64,000 nt of DNA, taken from NCBI RefSeq assembly GCF_024713975.1, contig NC_091107.1:20017501-20081500 (forward strand). The letters are read 5' to 3'. Below, in pieces: positions 44,080 to 58,100 of this stretch; the first letter of the stretch is position 1; the number at the start of each line of letters is the position of its first letter. A program made the translations under genes and the position numbers. The notes beneath the pieces are model-generated. The model did no database searches. It had not been told where the DNA came from and saw nothing but the letters and a program-made list of their open reading frames with translations. Source of the stretch: Paralichthys olivaceus (lineage: Eukaryota; Chordata; Actinopteri; Pleuronectiformes; Paralichthyidae).

Positions 44080-47000
44080 TGTTTACTCCTGTTTTAGCAG
44101 ATTCATGTCATTGGTATATCATGAATAGTATTTCCTTGTCATTACTTGTCATCATGCTGCATTGGACACAGTAGTGAAGCCTAAAAGAAAAACACTGACT
44201 ATAAGGCCTAAAGATAAAGGTGCATTTATTTTCTCTCTAATGTTTTATTTTCCCATTCTCTGTGGAAGCAGGAATGGATTGATGGATGGTTGACATATTT
44301 TACAGTTAAGACCATAAAACTGAGATTGATTATTTCAGGTTTCCATCCTGGTTGGGCCTCTGGTCCCCTTACATTTCATGTGGGACCATATACGACCCCA
44401 TTGAGATGAACTAGATATTGAATGTTTCCATCAAATCCAGTGAGATGAGTTGTTCACACATTGATTCCAAACTCAAACCTTATGTTTCAGACCTCCCTCT
44501 AATCTCTGTCCAAGTCTCTGGAGACGGAGGCTTTCTGAACTTTCTGAGACCAAGAAGAGGACACAAACACAAGTTTAACCTAGTGACACTACTGAGCCAG
44601 TTGGATGATCACACCCCCGCTGTCTTGAGAGCAAAAAGAAGTTAGACTAACTTAATTTATAAAGAACAAGTTCAATGATTACATATTTAATGGAAGTTCA
44701 GACTCAGATGTTTAACTTTTCAGATTTTCCTCTAATCTATGATGTTTTTTTCTGAATTACTGAACTCTTTTAGTCTTTGAGACACTGAAATATTCACTTA
44801 ACACAATAAAAGTGGTTACAACAGGAGGCCTTATGCAGTGGGTGACAGGGTCCCATGCAGATGTTACTTCACGTGAAGGGCTCACAATTTTTAATGGATG
44901 GATATACATGCACTAGTTTGGTTTTCATGCTGCTGAGTCAGATAAATTCAGATGACCTTTTCCTGGCTCGTAAACAAACTAAGCTTAACATTCTGGCTAA
45001 GATGCACCAGCAGGGCACAAGCTCACCCGGGCTGAGCTTTAGGATCAGATACAAGCCAGTGATGGCATCACTCAGCATGGATCAATTAGCTGATAACATA
45101 ATGTTTACTGTGCTGGGGCAGAGTTTGTCATTATCTTTCTTTGCTCATTAGTGCTTTAATTTAATTTAATTTGTGATTGAATGTGACTTTTTTCCCAAAG
45201 CACTGCACATCTGAGATGAGGTTCAGAGGGTCGGCCTCTTGGTTAAAAGTTTATTGAATGAATGCTTCAGGCTTGAGACTCATGTTTGACCAATCAGCAG
45301 ATTCACAAGTTCTCTGGGTTCCTGGAAAAGTTCCTACAGTGGAAAACTCCTATCACTCTAACTGCTGTTGAGTTCCACACAGTTACTTGATAGGTGACAC
45401 GTGCCAGTGTAAACTGGATTTGTATCAAATCAGTATCTCACTGTTTATTTTGTGCCAGTCCCACAAATGGGACAGTGGATACAAAACTCCAGTCTCTGGT
45501 GGGACAGTGATGAGCATTCATCACCCACCATTCACCCAACGATGACCACAGCTTACACCACTGAGGGTAAAGCCCTGTAGCTACAGTGTATAACCTTAAA
45601 ATAGCCCCAATGGACATTTGGCTTTTAAATTGCAGCCTCAGCTTTTCTGCTGCATCTGGAAGCAGCACTGATGAGAGTGCTGGTTACTGAATCAAACAGT
45701 AAAGCTGTGAGCTGATAAAAACAAAAACAGTGACCTGAAAAAATCCTGTGAAGCTTTGTAGAGTTGAGGAGAACAGCAGATCAGAGAGGTAATGTGACCC
45801 ATTTCACTTACTTACCATTGTTGATATTATATCAGCTTAAAGAGTACAGCATGAGCTATCTTGGCTTAGTACTACAGTAGATTCCAATAAGTACTATGAA
45901 ACACACAAGCGTGATGAGAACTATCTAAAATGACAGAAACAGATCTTTCGGAAAATTTCATTTTACTTTTTTGTTTGGTCCATGATTTCATCGATTAACA
46001 TGGAGGAGGCAGGTTTTTTTAATGATTTATTTTATACAAGAGATATTCTCCATCTTGTCCTATGTTCTAAAATAAAATAACTTGTGTAAAATAAACTCTG
46101 CGTAGAGGAAAAACAGAAGAAAGATGTTGATTCTCTCGTATTATAACCTAAGACAAAGCATTTATACATGATATCAGTGCATAGGTCACAGCATATAGGG
46201 CTTTGGAGCTAATTTAAGGAGAGTGAGACACAGTGAAGGGGAAGAGGAGAGGGTTTCTGAATATGAGGATAATGTAACTCCTTGCTTGTTGGCTGCTTGT
46301 GGTGCATCCTCTGAGTCAAGCTCATCTGCAGATTCACTTTGATGCAGTCGACAGCTGTGTCAGCCTGACATGCTGAGGATGTTTGTCCTGTGTCTTAATA
46401 ACAGGCAGTGTAGGAACCCTTCAGGTCTGGGAATCACAACACTAAATCTGATTACCTGCTCTGTTTATGTATCCACGTGGGAAGTCCCATCAGTGTCAGT
46501 AACGTTGTCCTGCATTTAGCTTCTCTTATACTGGATAAACGGCATAAATATAGAAGATCCTCTCCGTGTTACATTTTATTTTCTCTAAATGACACCATAC
46601 TGTTACATGTTACTTTAGTGTGCCTGTTTATGTAATGGCAGCAGTCTGTAGCATTGTAATCAGATCATGTTTGTGGCAGAGGAACAGTGCTCTCCTGGCT
46701 CTCATAAATACTGGACAGATAATTACTTAAGCAGCAAGCTGGCAGTGGCTGGATGAGTTAATGAATAGAACTAGTAAAATGAATAAATAGAGCTGTGGTA
46801 ATTGCTATTGATAAGCCATATATAATGTGGCTTGTCTAGTCATGCAGGCTTTCAGGGCCCTTCCCTAAGCAGATTTACCATTGCATAAGGAATGTCTAGC
46901 AAATGAATTTCCCAAAGCAGACCTTGGTCATCAAATTGGCCCTGCAGGGAGCTGGGATGGCACACATGCCTCCTGCTGGCAAGACACAGGCTGGCAAAGC

Positions 47001-49719
47001 ATAATGGAAAGTAAATTGCTGTAAGTTGAAAAGACAGGCTTCAATTGTTTAATACCGGCCAAAACTATCCTTTTTTGAGTGAATTCTTCCTATTCTTCCT
47101 CCCTTAATGCAGGTTACATTTGAAATCTATATTGTAAAAATGTTAAAGCTGTATTTCAGTGTCAATTTCAATTTTGAACTATTATAGATTTTATTTTATG
47201 TTCTTCTCTCATAAATGTCAGTGTGATGCACTGATTTGTAGAGAATGTCATTGTGCAACACATAAAGGTTGGTTAGAGTAAAGTTGCCATGGAGATGATG
47301 CAAGTGTCTTAAACTGCACAAGGATTTATCACAGGGAGCAAATTTGCAGTGGTCCCTTTACAATAGTCATGTGCCACTGCATAACGTGCTGTACGAAATT
47401 ATCCTTATTATTATTATTATCATCATTATCATTTTTATTAGTGTATATGTGTCAGCAGTAGTTATTTATTTTTAATTATTTTTAGATAGAATTTACAACA
47501 TTATTCTGCAAATCTACGCTGACTTATCTCATCAGAGGCAAACGTAACTGATTTAGATGTTACCTCATGTGTTATGTTCCACTGATCAAGTCAATATTTT
47601 CCTCTTTTTTGAAAGCTTCAGAGAAGCAACACTAAAAATAGAAGGTCTTCAGGAAGCAGATACTATGCTATAAATGTAATATTATAAGAGTCAGACTGAA
47701 GCAGCGTTACTGTCGGACTGAGGGAGAGAGGATGCACTTGGCATGTATCTAGTAATGGATAACCCTCCAACTAATCTTGCAGAGGCAGAACACAGCAGTG
47801 CTCTCACTCTGTCAGATTGTCAATATGTCTTCAGGACATGGAGGCAGAGTAAGTTTAGAAAAGATTTGCAGGTTTGATCCCTGCTACAGCCAATATGTCC
47901 ACCAAGTGCTGAGCAGTGGTTGAAATCTCACTCACTTCTATGCACACTCTGTAGATACCTGTGTATGGAAATACAATCCAATGTGGTAGACACATGATCT
48001 TTGTTTTTAATACTAAAGGCTTTAAATGTCTTTTGCATAACTGTGTTCATGATGTCGCAAAAATAGAGATGAACCCATTTCAAAACATATTGGGTTGTTT
48101 TAATTCTAGTGTAAATATACAGTGTCGATTGTATTTTAAATTGTCCACAGAAAAAAATATTGAATTCTGTTCATTTGTCCCAAAACAGCCACATGGTGGC
48201 AGTGTAAATGAGCAGTGAGCACAATATGGACACATTGACTGCAGTTGAGTTGGGGCAGCTGAACAGCAGAGATGAGATGAGGCCGATACGGAGCAGTGGT
48301 GATGACAGAGCCTCCTTCAAACACCATCTCCCAGAAGCCCCTGATATGTCAATGTTCGTTAGATAAGGTGATCCCATGAGGGAGTAGGGTCTGTGGTTGG
48401 TTGAGACGTTAGAATTAACAGCAGAGAGAGGACTGAACTAGAGAACAGCAGCGGCTATGAATAGTCAACTGACAAAAATACTTTAGAAGAGAGTGTTGGT
48501 GAGTTGCAAGCTACATCATTGTTATGCGCTCACACTAATCGTTTTCTTGGTGTAGTGGATGGTGATTTGTCTTAGCTACATGGTTTCAGAGACTGATTAA
48601 AGAAATGCCTGATAACAGGTTGTATTGATTTAAGAGCTAGTGGAGCACATAGTTGCTGGACATGCATGACTTTGCTATTTGGTGATGCAGGTAAATACTG
48701 TTTGGTGGGTTTTTACAGCTTGTAAATAAATGTGCTGCTGCTAAGCTGAAGACTCGAGTGAAAATTTTCTCTCAGTTTTCCCTGTGGGTGATATCTTTGA
48801 TATATTATCCACATATAGTCTTTTGAACCATTGTTCATATAAAAAAACGAGGATCATAGCTGCTTTAAATATCAAGGTAACACATTTCTAAGTGATAAAC
48901 TGTGAGTCACAAAAAGTCATATTCTTCCATTATCCCTCTGCAACACAACAGTGCTGGAATTTAAGAATACAGTATAATCCTGTATGACAGCCAAACATTT
49001 TCAGTATACGTATATTGTATATTTATAGTATAATAAAATGAGGAACTTATTAAAGGTATAGAAACATAACAAAAGGTCTGTTTATGATAATGTGTCCTGT
49101 CATTTCTGAAGCCTTTCCCTTCTTTGAAACATTGATCCAAAAGACTGAGCAGCTTTAAATAGAAAACATCAGCCGGTTTGAGTACTTTTCACAAGCACCG
49201 AGTTCAAAGACTTACAACCAGAATGAACCAAAATAATCTTGCGCTGACTTTTTTAGCAGCGACTGATGCTTTGAATCCATTCCCTACATTTCTTTCTCAT
49301 AGCACCGTGCTGCAGCCTCCACTGCAAAGTGAGACATTGATTAACTTTACACTGTTGTAGGAGTCAAGAGCTTTTAAAAGAAAATCACTGCTCTTGTTAA
49401 ACACGTGAATTGAATACTAATCAGATAATAATCGAGTGGCTTTGCAGCAAAAATATAAAGATATGAGAAATGGGAATAACTGTGATAATAATGAGGTAAG
49501 CTCCTCAGTACACTGTCACTGCGCAAGAGATAAGCTTTAGTTCAATTCGTTGGTGAGATGCTGTGTATAGGCAGTTCAGATAAATCAATGCTCAGACTGA
49601 CTGGTGATCAATTAGTTCCAAAACAAGGATCCCAAGGGACCCTGGCTCCACGGGATCTCTGAGCAGCAGAGTGCTCTGATTAAAAAGTGACTGATTTATG
49701 CCAGTCAGCCTGATTAATG
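44080..49719. other. intergenic stretch between igsf5 and pcp4, no gene recognised
   Basis: AT-rich. Open frames at 44418, 44855 and 47961 have no motif or splice context. It might hold regulatory sequence for the two neighbours, but none can be shown here. Confidence 0.4.
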
Positions 49720-49744
49720 ACACACACACACACACACACACACA
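49720..49744. repeat. (CA)12 microsatellite
   Basis: Perfect dinucleotide run. Confidence 0.95.
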
Positions 49745-50292
49745 AATAGAAAGATATGGGTGTCCGCAGCTAAATCAATACAAGCAATTTTCTTTTGCTG
49801 CTTTAGGATGCGGAACATGTGATCACAGGTGGAGTTTTCTTCATTTTGATGATTTGCATGACCAAATTATTGAGTCATACCTTTGAATTAATAACCACTA
49901 CATAGTTAAACCCCTTCTGTTAGATAAATGATGTGTGCTCTCACCGTGAAGTCATTATAGCAGCAATAACTGAAATTACAGATGGTTGTGTCTAGTCAGA
50001 GGAGCGTCCAGAGTTTCAGCAACAGTCACAGTGTGGAGATGCACACGAATTACTGATTGTACTGAACATCTTTCCAGTTTTGACAGATGTCTGCAATGGA
50101 AAAAATACAGTAAAACAGTGTAAATCGAGAGGTTAATCCCAAACAGGCCATTCTGTTATAGTTTCTTTTTATTGTGCTTAGTTAAAATGATTTTTTTCTT
50201 ATCCCTCTGCTACAAAGCTGAAAGCATATAAAAGAGCCACACTGTTGCCCTAAGTGACAAATTCTTCCATTACAATCCATATGGTTTGTGTT

Positions 50293-50520
50293 GTTTCCTC
50301 TGCCAAGGAGGTTATGTTTCCACCCGTGAGTTGGTTTAATTAATGGTTTGTCAGCAGAATTACGCAAAACTCCAGAGCAGATTTTTATGAAACTTGGTGG
50401 AAGGTTGGGACATAAACCAAGAAACAAGGCATTACATTTTGGCTCAGATCCAGACAAACCAGTGGATGCAGGATTTTTCCCCCCACTTACTTTGACGTTG
50501 CAAGGACACAGGACTTTAAA
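50293..50520 (+). mobile_element. dispersed repeat with 'gccaaggaggttatgttt' signature
   Basis: The blocks 'ctctgccaaggaggttatgt', 'tttatgaaacttggtggaag' and 'ggctcagatccagacaaacc' are familiar from a repeat scattered through fish genomes. The conserved spacing supports one element, but I cannot name its class from this copy. Confidence 0.5.
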
Positions 50521-51099
50521 CATTTTCACCTTTTTCCAGATAATAATCTGACATATTTAAGGAACTAATATCTATGAGCTTCTGAAATGTGGTGCAGCTT
50601 GATTTACTTTAAGGGGGCTGATGGGCTTTGGGCACAGCTCAGCATTTTCTCAGAGCAGAGAGGTCTGGAGTGGATGCTGATAGTAAAAACAATGTCGCAC
50701 CAGCTTTATGGTTTAATGTTAGAGTACAAAAACGTCTCTTCAAATGCATCCAAATGAGCCCAGATTTAAAGTGTGAAATAAGTGCGTAAATCTTTATTCC
50801 CTTAATGGCAGGAGATGGGAGGGGCTGTGCATTACAACGGGTGGCATGAATACTGTAGCTTCTACAGAGACATCAGAGATCAGTGATTCAAACATGATCA
50901 ATTCTCTTCGACTCAAATACTGCACAGTTGGTGTATGTACATGTACTTTGAATGCATAGTTTCTCAACATTTCAGGGAAAAATACTGCACTTTTGTCTTA
51001 ATGTTACTTCATGTAGCCTATTTGTCAGTTGTGGTTATTACTTTGAATCTTATGCAGGTGCATGTTTTCAGCTGCTCTGGTTAGTTAGACCTGAGAAAG

Positions 51100-51631
51100 A
51101 ATCTAATTGGACTCTAAGTTGACTTTAGGTGTGAATGTGAGTGTGACTGACAGAGACACACGTCTGGAGGTTCAGTTCCATACGATCACCCACTGAACCA
51201 CATGTTCAGTTACTTTCATTTGCAGTCATTAAAGATCACACAGCAGTTCAGGTTTAGAATATGTTCATTAGCACCGTCACAATGAACAGTTTATACATTA
51301 GTCGATATTCTTTTTGATAGCTGGTTTAAATTGCATTCATTTATTTGTCTTTGTTTTGAATTACCTGACTGAGGTTCTTCTTCCTGGTCCAGCAGAAGAC
51401 CTGAGCTGTGGGCGGAGCTTGCAGAGGACAAAACCAAGAACTGATATTATGGGGGGTCTTTAGATTTAGTTACTAGTTTCTGTTGAGTATTTGTTGCCCT
51501 TATGACTAATAGAGCAGACTTATGTTTTGGAGACCTGTCCAGGTTGTGCCTCTTACCCAATGTCAGCTGGGATTAGCTCCATCTACTTCCCTAACCCTTC
51601 AAAAAGGTAAGAGGTATAGATAATAGATAGA
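51100..51631 (+). mobile_element. split copy of the (GGAT)n-ending fish SINE
   Basis: The middle block ('attggactctaagttgactt', 'taggtgtgaatgtgagtgtg') is at 51100-51153. The 3' block ('gacctgtccaggttgtgcct', 'ccaatgtcagctgggattag', 'ggtatagataatagatag') resumes at 51531-51631. About 380 bp of unrelated sequence separates two parts that are adjacent in the consensus. Confidence 0.5.
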
Positions 51632-52262
51632 AGAATCCTAATGGAGCAACATGAGTGAAAATGCATGTGTGCAGAATATGCATGTGCAGAAGCTCTAGGG
51701 TTTTGCATGAAAAATATTTGATCACTATCAAAAAAATTGTTATAAATCAAATCATGTCAAAATCGAAATAAATCTGTCAAATATTTGGAATGTCCAGAAT
51801 CCTCAGGATTGATTCACTCTAAATTCACTTTAGTCACCACCCTGCAGTCTATGGTCACCACGCACCAACAGAGAAATTAATCATTTTCACAAATCACCCT
51901 TGCCTCATAGGGCTTAACAAGGTGCGACTGCTCTGCCTTTAACCCTAAATTAAACACACATTTATTTGAAAGTACACATTAGTCAAAGGAGGATTTCTCT
52001 CCAAATGATGAAGCCAATGGCTGTGTTGATTCTCTCATAATCTATGTGCAGACTTAATTCACACTCATTATTTTCAGATGAATTTATCCAACAGGGGGTG
52101 TATTTGATGATTTTGCTCACAATTTCATCATCCCATTATATCTCACGCTGAGCAAACCAAACACGAGGCAGCTGAGTGGACAAAGGAGGAGGCTGGTGTT
52201 CAGAGCAGAGCTGGAGACGAGCAGAGCCTGAGCCTATTGGTTTTTACGGAGGCTGTGCGCGC
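51632..52262. other. upstream flank of the pcp4 promoter
   Basis: No gene or named repeat. GC content and CpG rise in the last 120 bp, toward the promoter. Confidence 0.4.
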
Positions 52263-52381
52263 TATAAAAGCCGCCTGCGCTTGTGCGAGCGCAGCAGCGT
52301 CTTGGAGAGGACTGCGCCTTCAGCCGGAGCGGAGCGCACCACACATCACTGGACCCACACGCAGACACACGCGGCGCAGCC
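52263..52381 (+). promoter_or_regulatory. pcp4: pcp4 core promoter and 5' UTR
   Basis: A consensus TATA box, TATAAAAG (52263-52270), lies about 115 bp before the start codon, so transcription should begin near 52293 and leave a leader of about 90 nt. The segment is CpG-enriched. A focused TATA promoter fits a tissue-restricted neuronal gene. Confidence 0.65.
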
Positions 52382-52390
52382 ATGAGTGAG
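52382..52390 (+). CDS. pcp4: pcp4 (PEP-19) first coding exon, three codons
   Basis: ATG AGT GAG followed at once by the donor GTAGGT. The product would be Purkinje cell protein 4, a small IQ-motif protein that binds calmodulin and speeds calcium exchange. Mammalian PCP4 starts Met-Ser-Glu-Arg, and I recall its first coding exon as equally short. Nine bases alone prove nothing; the call rests on the TATA promoter in the right place, the exact start and donor, and the position just downstream of igsf5, as in human 21q22.2. The IQ-motif exon was not found to the right edge, so most of the gene lies outside the window. Confidence 0.7.
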
Positions 52391-55154
52391 GTAGGTGCCT
52401 GATGGGTGATTGAATAAAGAAAAGTTCACAGAACAGGAACAGAAGAAGACATGCGGCGACGCACAGGTATCATTTCAGTTGAATGCGCTCTTAAACGTTT
52501 GGGACTTTGTCCAAATACGCACAGAATTAAAGCTCGTTGGTGAAATCAACAGTGTTTGATCAGACGATTAGAATAAAGACTGGGCTGAGGGTGGGTGTTA
52601 AGATGTGGAGATTACATAGAAATCATTTTCAGGATACCAGCATTTCTACGTTTCCCATATCCACCGTGTTAGAACGTAGAATAAGTATTTTAATACACAG
52701 TTTATTTTCATCATTACTCTGTATATGGCTACTGGACCATAACATCAAACCTGCCAGTTAGTCAGTGATTCCATCTGTGATGTGCTGACACATTAAGGAC
52801 TGTGATATTTTTGAGGGAGGGTCTAGCAAATCATAAGTCACAAATCTCCCAAACTTCCAATGGCAAATGACAGTGAGTCCATGAGACTTGAATACATCTC
52901 TGTTGGTAAGTATGTTTTAATTCCAGCATGAATTACTGCGGGATGAAGCATAGTTGAGCCGTGCATCATTTCATGAGGCTGAGCCAACTTGTATGTGGAC
53001 GATGAGTCAATACCAGAGTGGAGATTAGAAAAGACCCTGCAAGAATCTTCCCTTAAAGACGATCCACTGGCAAAGAGCACATAGCCACTGAATTATTCAA
53101 GGATGGCTGCTAAGCCAGAAAAATAACACAAGGGAGCGCAGGCTCCAGTAGGACCTCATCATGAGTTTGTTCACCCCGTGGAAGGGAGCTTACTAATATA
53201 CTGTATAATCCTGCTTTAATTTGTGTCCTGTTATACATGTCGTGCTGCCTGTGGTGGATGGTGTCCAGCTGCAGCGTGGGGTCCAATCCTGGAGCTTATG
53301 ATATAGTTGCAGATGTTCAAGATCAAAATGAGAATGAATCGTTGGAGAATGAGATATTGTCCCCTGATCAGAGCTGCCTCAACATCTACACTGCCGTGAA
53401 CACCCTCTGCCTCGTCGGTCATTATGAATCTTTTATCGTAGGCTTGCGGTGACTTTTTGTACGGTGTCACACGGCGCAGTCGTAGCTGACTTCTTCTCTA
53501 CCCTCTACAGTGGAGCTGGAGTCTTATAAATTACACATTACACAGAGAAAAACCCAGGAAATTCACTTGCATCTCAATTCAGCGATGGATTCATGAACCT
53601 ATAAAGAACTAAGGCCAAGACAAGGTTGTTGCTCTGAATGAATAATTTATAAAAATAATTTAAAAAAAATCAACAACAGGCTCAATCTAATCCACTGCTC
53701 TCCGTTGACTCTATTCTGTTCAGATCCTCACAGAGTTTTAATGGTGCCCTGGTGCTCATCACGATTATTGGCACTCCATTTAAATTTTTCTACACTAAAG
53801 AGAGAAAACCTGCTTGATTATACTTCATTTCCTGCCGTCAAACCCCATAGTAGGGTCTTCATCATATGGAAATACAGTCTTAATTCTTTAGGGACACTTG
53901 AATATTGATAATATCATAGCAGGTGAAGTAGAGGTAACTGCACCAACAGCTGTCACTTAATCCAAACTGCTTGACAGCCAGATAGCCCTGCTATGATTTA
54001 GTTACATACTTAAAAAGAGCTCCCACAAATGAGCCAACACTGTAGCTGCATGGATTGGGAGCAGTTTGAAAATCGATATAATTAATTTTCCTGCGCTTTG
54101 ATTAATGTGAAGAAATTAAGGCAGAACTAGTAAGACATGCCACTGAGTCATCTCTAGTAGGATCCATAAACGTCAAGCAGTTTGAGGCTCCTGCTGTGAA
54201 AGTAGCTTAAATGGGTTGCCTGTCTCCATAGTAATGAACAATGCAGGGTTTCCAGGCTGCACTACCCGGCAAATCAGACACTGAGAAAATACAGTACCAA
54301 TACTATTCACTACTTATCCTACATGTTTTGAATCATATTAAATGATTTGTCAAATCTGCTTATTCCTATTTATTCTAATTTAAGACGCTACATCTGTACA
54401 ACATTATAGTTCAGTGACGCCTTCTTGTGCTATTCCTAATCAATCCAGTAGTCATGGATGTATTGAAGTCTGTTTCAGTCATTGAGTTCTTTAGATTCTT
54501 TTTCAACTTTCATATGTTAAAAAAAGCATATTTTTCTACACAGCTGGTGTAAAGAGTTGTGTGTCACCCCCTGTCAGTAGTGGCTGCTGTAATGTTAATG
54601 TTGTTTGTCTCACATGATGATCTGGAGACTTATTCCTCCTCGATTTGGGCCTCAGGTTGTTCAACAAAACTTTAATTAGTTGGCAGTCAGTAGAGAGGCT
54701 GCAGCCAACTGTGTGCAGCTGCCAAGATATGTCAGTTCCACCGCAGTGATTTTCAATAAAAGATTTTTTTTTTTCGTACCCAATTACCAGTTGGGTTCTC
54801 ACCAGGAGATGCATCTATAGCACCCTGGTGGATCGGAGGGGTAAAGGTACTCATCACGGGACTGTTGTTTGTCATGCATCATCTCTTTACTGTCTGTGTT
54901 CTAGTAAAACTGTCCAATGGATCAGTATGTGAAGGAATATGTTGCAAGGAGGCAAATGGAGGAAAGGGACTTTGTGAAGTTAAATAATGCTCATGGTCAA
55001 AACAAAGATCATATCTGCCTCAACGACCTCAGATCAAAGTTGCATTTTATGAATTCAACTTAAAGTTTAAACTTTAATCAGCTTCTTAGCTCTGCTGGGC
55101 AGCGATGTCACTGCCGGTCAGTTGTGCTCAGATCACTTTGGTCACATGGAGTGT

Positions 55155-55157
<3 letters not shown>

Positions 55158-55187
<30 letters not shown>
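55158..55187. repeat. (CAG)10 trinucleotide repeat
   Basis: Ten perfect CAG units in the presumed pcp4 intron 1, the only sizeable trinucleotide repeat in the window. Confidence 0.95.
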
Positions 55188-55188
<1 letters not shown>

Positions 55189-58100
55189 GCAGCCTCTGGG
55201 AGCCACTGGCAGGGCTTTTAGACTCACACTGTATTTAGACTGCATGTTTTATAAAGCCTATCTGCTGACTTATTCAAGGAATCAGTGGCTAGTTTACATG
55301 AACGCAGGGCTTCAATAGCAAGTGTTGAGTCAGGTTAAATGGATCTTGTTTGGAAAGGCTGAGTTTAGATAAACAGAGAAGGAGGTTATGATTTTGTTTG
55401 TTTTCTCTGTTAGTTTGCAGCAATATGGAAAAACAACTGGACAGATGACCATAAAACTTAATTCAATCTGTGTGTGACAGGTACAGACGAACTATGGATG
55501 CTAGCGTCAGCGTGCGGGAAAGCACACGGCAAATTGAGCTGCACACAGCTAATGCAGCAATGGAACAAAACACACAGTTCTCTTATGATATTTTGAAAAT
55601 TGTAACAAAATGAAGGAGAAATTAGAATACGGCAGGCCCGCCACACTCAAGGTATAGATAGGACATTAGCCTTGGAGGAGGTATTGCTCTTAGAGTGACC
55701 TTCTAGTTCCTTGATTCAGTGATGTCGTTCCATTAGTTTAACTGAGGAGTATTGATGAAAGCTGCCAAATGCTGATGCACACAACTCTGTGGACACGAGC
55801 GGAAATATGAATTTCTTGTGAGATCGCTGTAATTCTGCAGGTTCACTTAAGCACACTGTGCTCAAAGTGCTGATTCTACATTAGGGTTTTCACTGGCCTT
55901 CAGGATGATGTTTTTTATGGTGAAACATTGATTGTTGGGGGGGGTGGGGGCACTGTATGAATAATTAAATGGCTATTCCTCACTCATCTGTTTAAAATCA
56001 GTGTAATTATTGAAAGACTGCCATAAGCAGTATTAAAGGAGATATCATAGACGACCTGTCCTTCAATCAATGCATCAACATGTAAGCGGTCTCTGGCTGC
56101 GTTCACCTACCTCGTATTTTAATTACTGTGAGAGTGGTGGCTACTTGGCAAAGCCATTTGTTTCATCATCCAAAGTGGACCAGAGCCCTTTTATCAAATT
56201 AATGAGATAAGAGTGTTAAAAGTTGCTGATCGACGTAAAAAGGAGCTTCGAGCTGAGATGGAGAAAAGTGGTTGGAGAAGGATTTTATTTAAAACTCCAT
56301 TTTGCTGACTTCCGACTGATGAAGTGATTGAGACTGAACTAAAGTGATGATTAGAAACAAAAAGCTTGCAACTTTGGAGGAAAACCTTCCAGGACCATGT
56401 GAAATGTGTTGATTTAATATGAATTATGATTTTTTTTTCTCTTACCCATTGACCTCAAATGTAAACACATTTTAATCTGCGACTCTCTGTGATTTGTCAT
56501 GAGGCATGTTGACTGACCTTAATCCAAGTTTAAACAATGAGCAGAGATTACACTGAAATAATCTGTAATCCATCTAAACTGACAACAGGCTTTGGTGGAG
56601 CCTTCATTCGACATAACCCGGCCTCCGGGGTAATCCTGGCTTTTGCGGAGGGAAAATGACAAACATCAGTGACAGACAGTGGGGATGTGAACGGTCCATG
56701 CAGGAAAAAATAGAGCAGATTACGATAAAACTGCCAAGAACCTCACCCCAAGGCTTGTGTACATAATTTCTGAGGAACTGCATATACGTTTAATCCTGCA
56801 GACAGAAAGCTGTTGACGTTAAACACTTGAGACCACCACCTGTTTCCAGTCTGCAATGTGAATTTATCTTAAAAGCGATAGAAACACACAACATCATCCC
56901 TGTGTGCCTTGTTCACAATTCACCTTTGCTATTCTCTCTGGTTAACACTGAGGATTAAAACAATAAATCCCAAAATAGGATTTCTAGAATCGTCTGTATG
57001 AAATAAAATCTTCCAGTCACAGCCTCCAATGTCCCAGGATTCACCCCTCACCTGTCTCCACCTGCTGTAATCGCCTGGAACTGACATAGTGCGACAGATA
57101 ATTAGAGCAGAGATGCAACAGAGGCAACACATGACGCCAAAGATGTGAATAAAAATACCTCCTCATCAATTATTCATTTATTTATTTAGCTTGAGACACA
57201 ATGACGTTTTTGATTTTGTCTCTGAAATTGTTCACCACGCCACTCAGTCAGTCAGTGACAGCGCTGTCTTCAGTCTGTGATCAGAACACTGTCTGTGGTT
57301 GGTGTCTTTTTGTACCTGAAGAACAGGACAGTCCCTGAGCGCAAATTCTGCAGACAGTTAACAAAGCAGTAAAAATGTTGCTTATTCCCCCTTTTAATTA
57401 TCCCTTCACCGATGTGTTTACAGTTGCTTTTAGAAAGAGAGAAGACTTTACAGTTAATGTATTCTGCTACTGTGACCACACTCTGCCTAATGCATGCTAA
57501 TGTACTTTGCTGACACCATGCTGCTATGCCATTAGTTTTAGTTGAACGACTCCAGCTGGACGACAAAATGTACCCACCTCATACTGTAATGATGCTGCCA
57601 AAAGTTGCCACCGGGTGTATACAGAATAATCTGATGAGATTTAAAGGGGCATTCTGCTCAAATTGCAAAAAGAACAATAGTGCCAATGACAAATCTACTT
57701 CAAATCTCACTTAGTGGTATCTATACATGTGGCTGGTTGTGCTTTTATATATCTCATAGAATACTACCTCCAGTGTGAAGATGAATGGATCTACCACAAC
57801 AACAAAACAACTCTTTTCTGAAAAGTTATTGTAGCATTGTGACTCCAGACGTTTTCTGATCTGATGACCCTTTCAGCAGGGAAACATCCTTTGTCTACAC
57901 CAGCTCTCTTACATACACTGGACCTAAATTATCCTGAGGGGCTGTGTGTGTGAGCGCAAACAGATTTTCCTACTTTAGTAAAAATTCAGCATAATACAGC
58001 AGGATATTCTCTGGAGGATTCAGGGAGAGTGGGTGTGCCTGTTGATGACGTATTCAAAAATAAAAAAACAAAGACAATACAAATATGTCAATATAACAGA

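Noticed and set aside
54917..55063. 48-codon frame beginning MDQYVKEYVARRQMEERDF in the pcp4 intron, tested as the second pcp4 exon
   Set aside because: It does not match the acidic segment or IQ motif expected of PCP4 and ends in a stop without them.
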